From: Pleurocapsales cyanobacterium LEGE 10410
GTDB taxonomy: Bacteria; Cyanobacteriota; Cyanobacteriia; Cyanobacteriales; Xenococcaceae
NCBI GenBank assembly: GCA_015207195.1
Contig: JADEXJ010000021.1
Coordinates: forward strand, 1 to 54,549
Direction: 5' to 3'
DNA: 54,549 nt
Below the pieces are notes generated by a model. It ran no database searches. It was not told the origin of the DNA and saw nothing but the letters and a program-made list of their open reading frames with translations. Positions within the stretch are counted from its first letter, which is position 1; each line of letters opens with the position of its first letter. This document shows, in pieces, positions 54,443-54,549 of this stretch. The position numbers and the translations under genes are program-made.

Positions 54443-54549
54443 AAGGACGGGGATTCCTGGTTTAGCGACCCATCGTAACTCGACAGGATTTCTCCAACCG
54501 AGCTAGAGGACAAGTCTCCCCAGGCGTTTCTTGAGGCAGTCGCTCTATG
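54425..54549 (-). mobile_element. IS200/IS605-family element, tnpB-side end (runs out of window)
   Basis: The right edge carries the typical terminal structure of these elements: a hairpin CCGTCCT/AGGACGG (54434-54450, 3-base loop) next to CGTCAAG and GGGGATTCC, directly past the end of a tnpB coding region on the minus strand. Such subterminal hairpins are the single-strand transposition signals of the family. The outer boundary cannot be fixed to the base, and the rest of the element is outside the window. Confidence 0.72.
54462..54549 (-). CDS. TnpB (IS605 OrfB-like), C-terminal 28 residues only
   Basis: The minus strand reads in frame from the window edge to TAA at 54462: IERLPQETPGETCPLARLEK, then SCRVTMGR. 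This wording is typical of the extreme C-terminus of cyanobacterial TnpB proteins, beyond the catalytic RuvC domain. TnpB is an RNA-guided nuclease, and its guide (omega RNA) comes from this 3' end and the adjacent element end. The catalytic part lies beyond the window, so intactness cannot be judged. Confidence 0.65.
   Translation of the reverse strand, partial: IERLPQETPGETCPLARLEKSCRVTMGR

Noticed and set aside
1-54549. tRNA, rRNA, tmRNA, RNase P and SRP RNA genes
   Set aside because: Spacers were scanned by eye for T-loop (GGTTCRA) and other signature words; none formed a credible gene. A tRNAscan-SE/Infernal run would settle it.

Overview
The window is ordinary cyanobacterial chromosome. 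The supporting signs are many HIP1 octamers (GCGATCGC) spread through genes and spacers, and a gene set typical of the phylum: ntcA, a high-light-inducible protein (HLIP), the photosystem II S4-domain protein, DUF4327, DUF3084, DUF3146 and DUF502 proteins, an acyl-ACP/CoA synthetase, and an arsB-arsH-arsC cluster arranged as in Synechocystis. AT-rich spacers, heptanucleotide tandem repeats and dispersed hairpin repeats suggest a large-genome unicellular, baeocystous or colonial lineage, but the genus cannot be fixed from this sequence. No rRNA, tRNA, CRISPR array, prophage or conjugative module was seen.

Layout. Bases 1-14.5 kb are almost all minus strand: a TPR protein, an RTX-type calcium-binding protein, a 970-bp spacer with a probable plus-strand small RNA, a PfkB sugar kinase, YlqD, acyl-activating enzyme, a RodZ-like HTH membrane protein overlapping an rRNA pseudouridine synthase, then rpmB (plus), purN, an HLIP gene, queF, the S4 protein and leuS. 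From 14.6 to 24.5 kb the plus strand carries a serine hydrolase, a HAD phosphatase, NurA, a DprA/SLOG-like protein, an FHA protein, holB, a CmpR-like LysR regulator, rbfA, a GH3 enzyme and DUF4327. From 24.6 to 32.6 kb the minus strand carries a pentapeptide protein, a cell-envelope cluster (two related solute-binding-like proteins, one fused to a VWA domain, plus a membrane coiled-coil protein and a small exported protein), nusB and DUF502.

From 33 to 43.7 kb lie pgl, a zinc-ribbon/FHA protein, an exported repeat protein, a lytic transglycosylase, the UDP-glucose to UDP-xylose pair (ugd and UDP-glucuronate decarboxylase), DUF3146, a RuvC-fold resolvase/YqgF-like protein, DUF3084 and ntcA. 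From 43.9 kb to the end the plus strand carries fabI, hisB, a dienelactone hydrolase, a ribosomal S1 protein, arsB-arsH-arsC behind a perfect ArsR-type palindrome, a DCC-family protein, gpmI, secG, an exported metzincin protease and a small membrane protein. The right end of the window is the 3' end of a minus-strand IS200/IS605-type tnpB gene.

Most genes are housekeeping. The least explained items are the small RNA at about 2.87 kb, whose 5' segment is nearly an exact complement of the published Yfr1 core; the VWA/solute-binding-like envelope cluster; the tnpB end that supplies the last codons of a host membrane protein; and several repeat elements in spacers.
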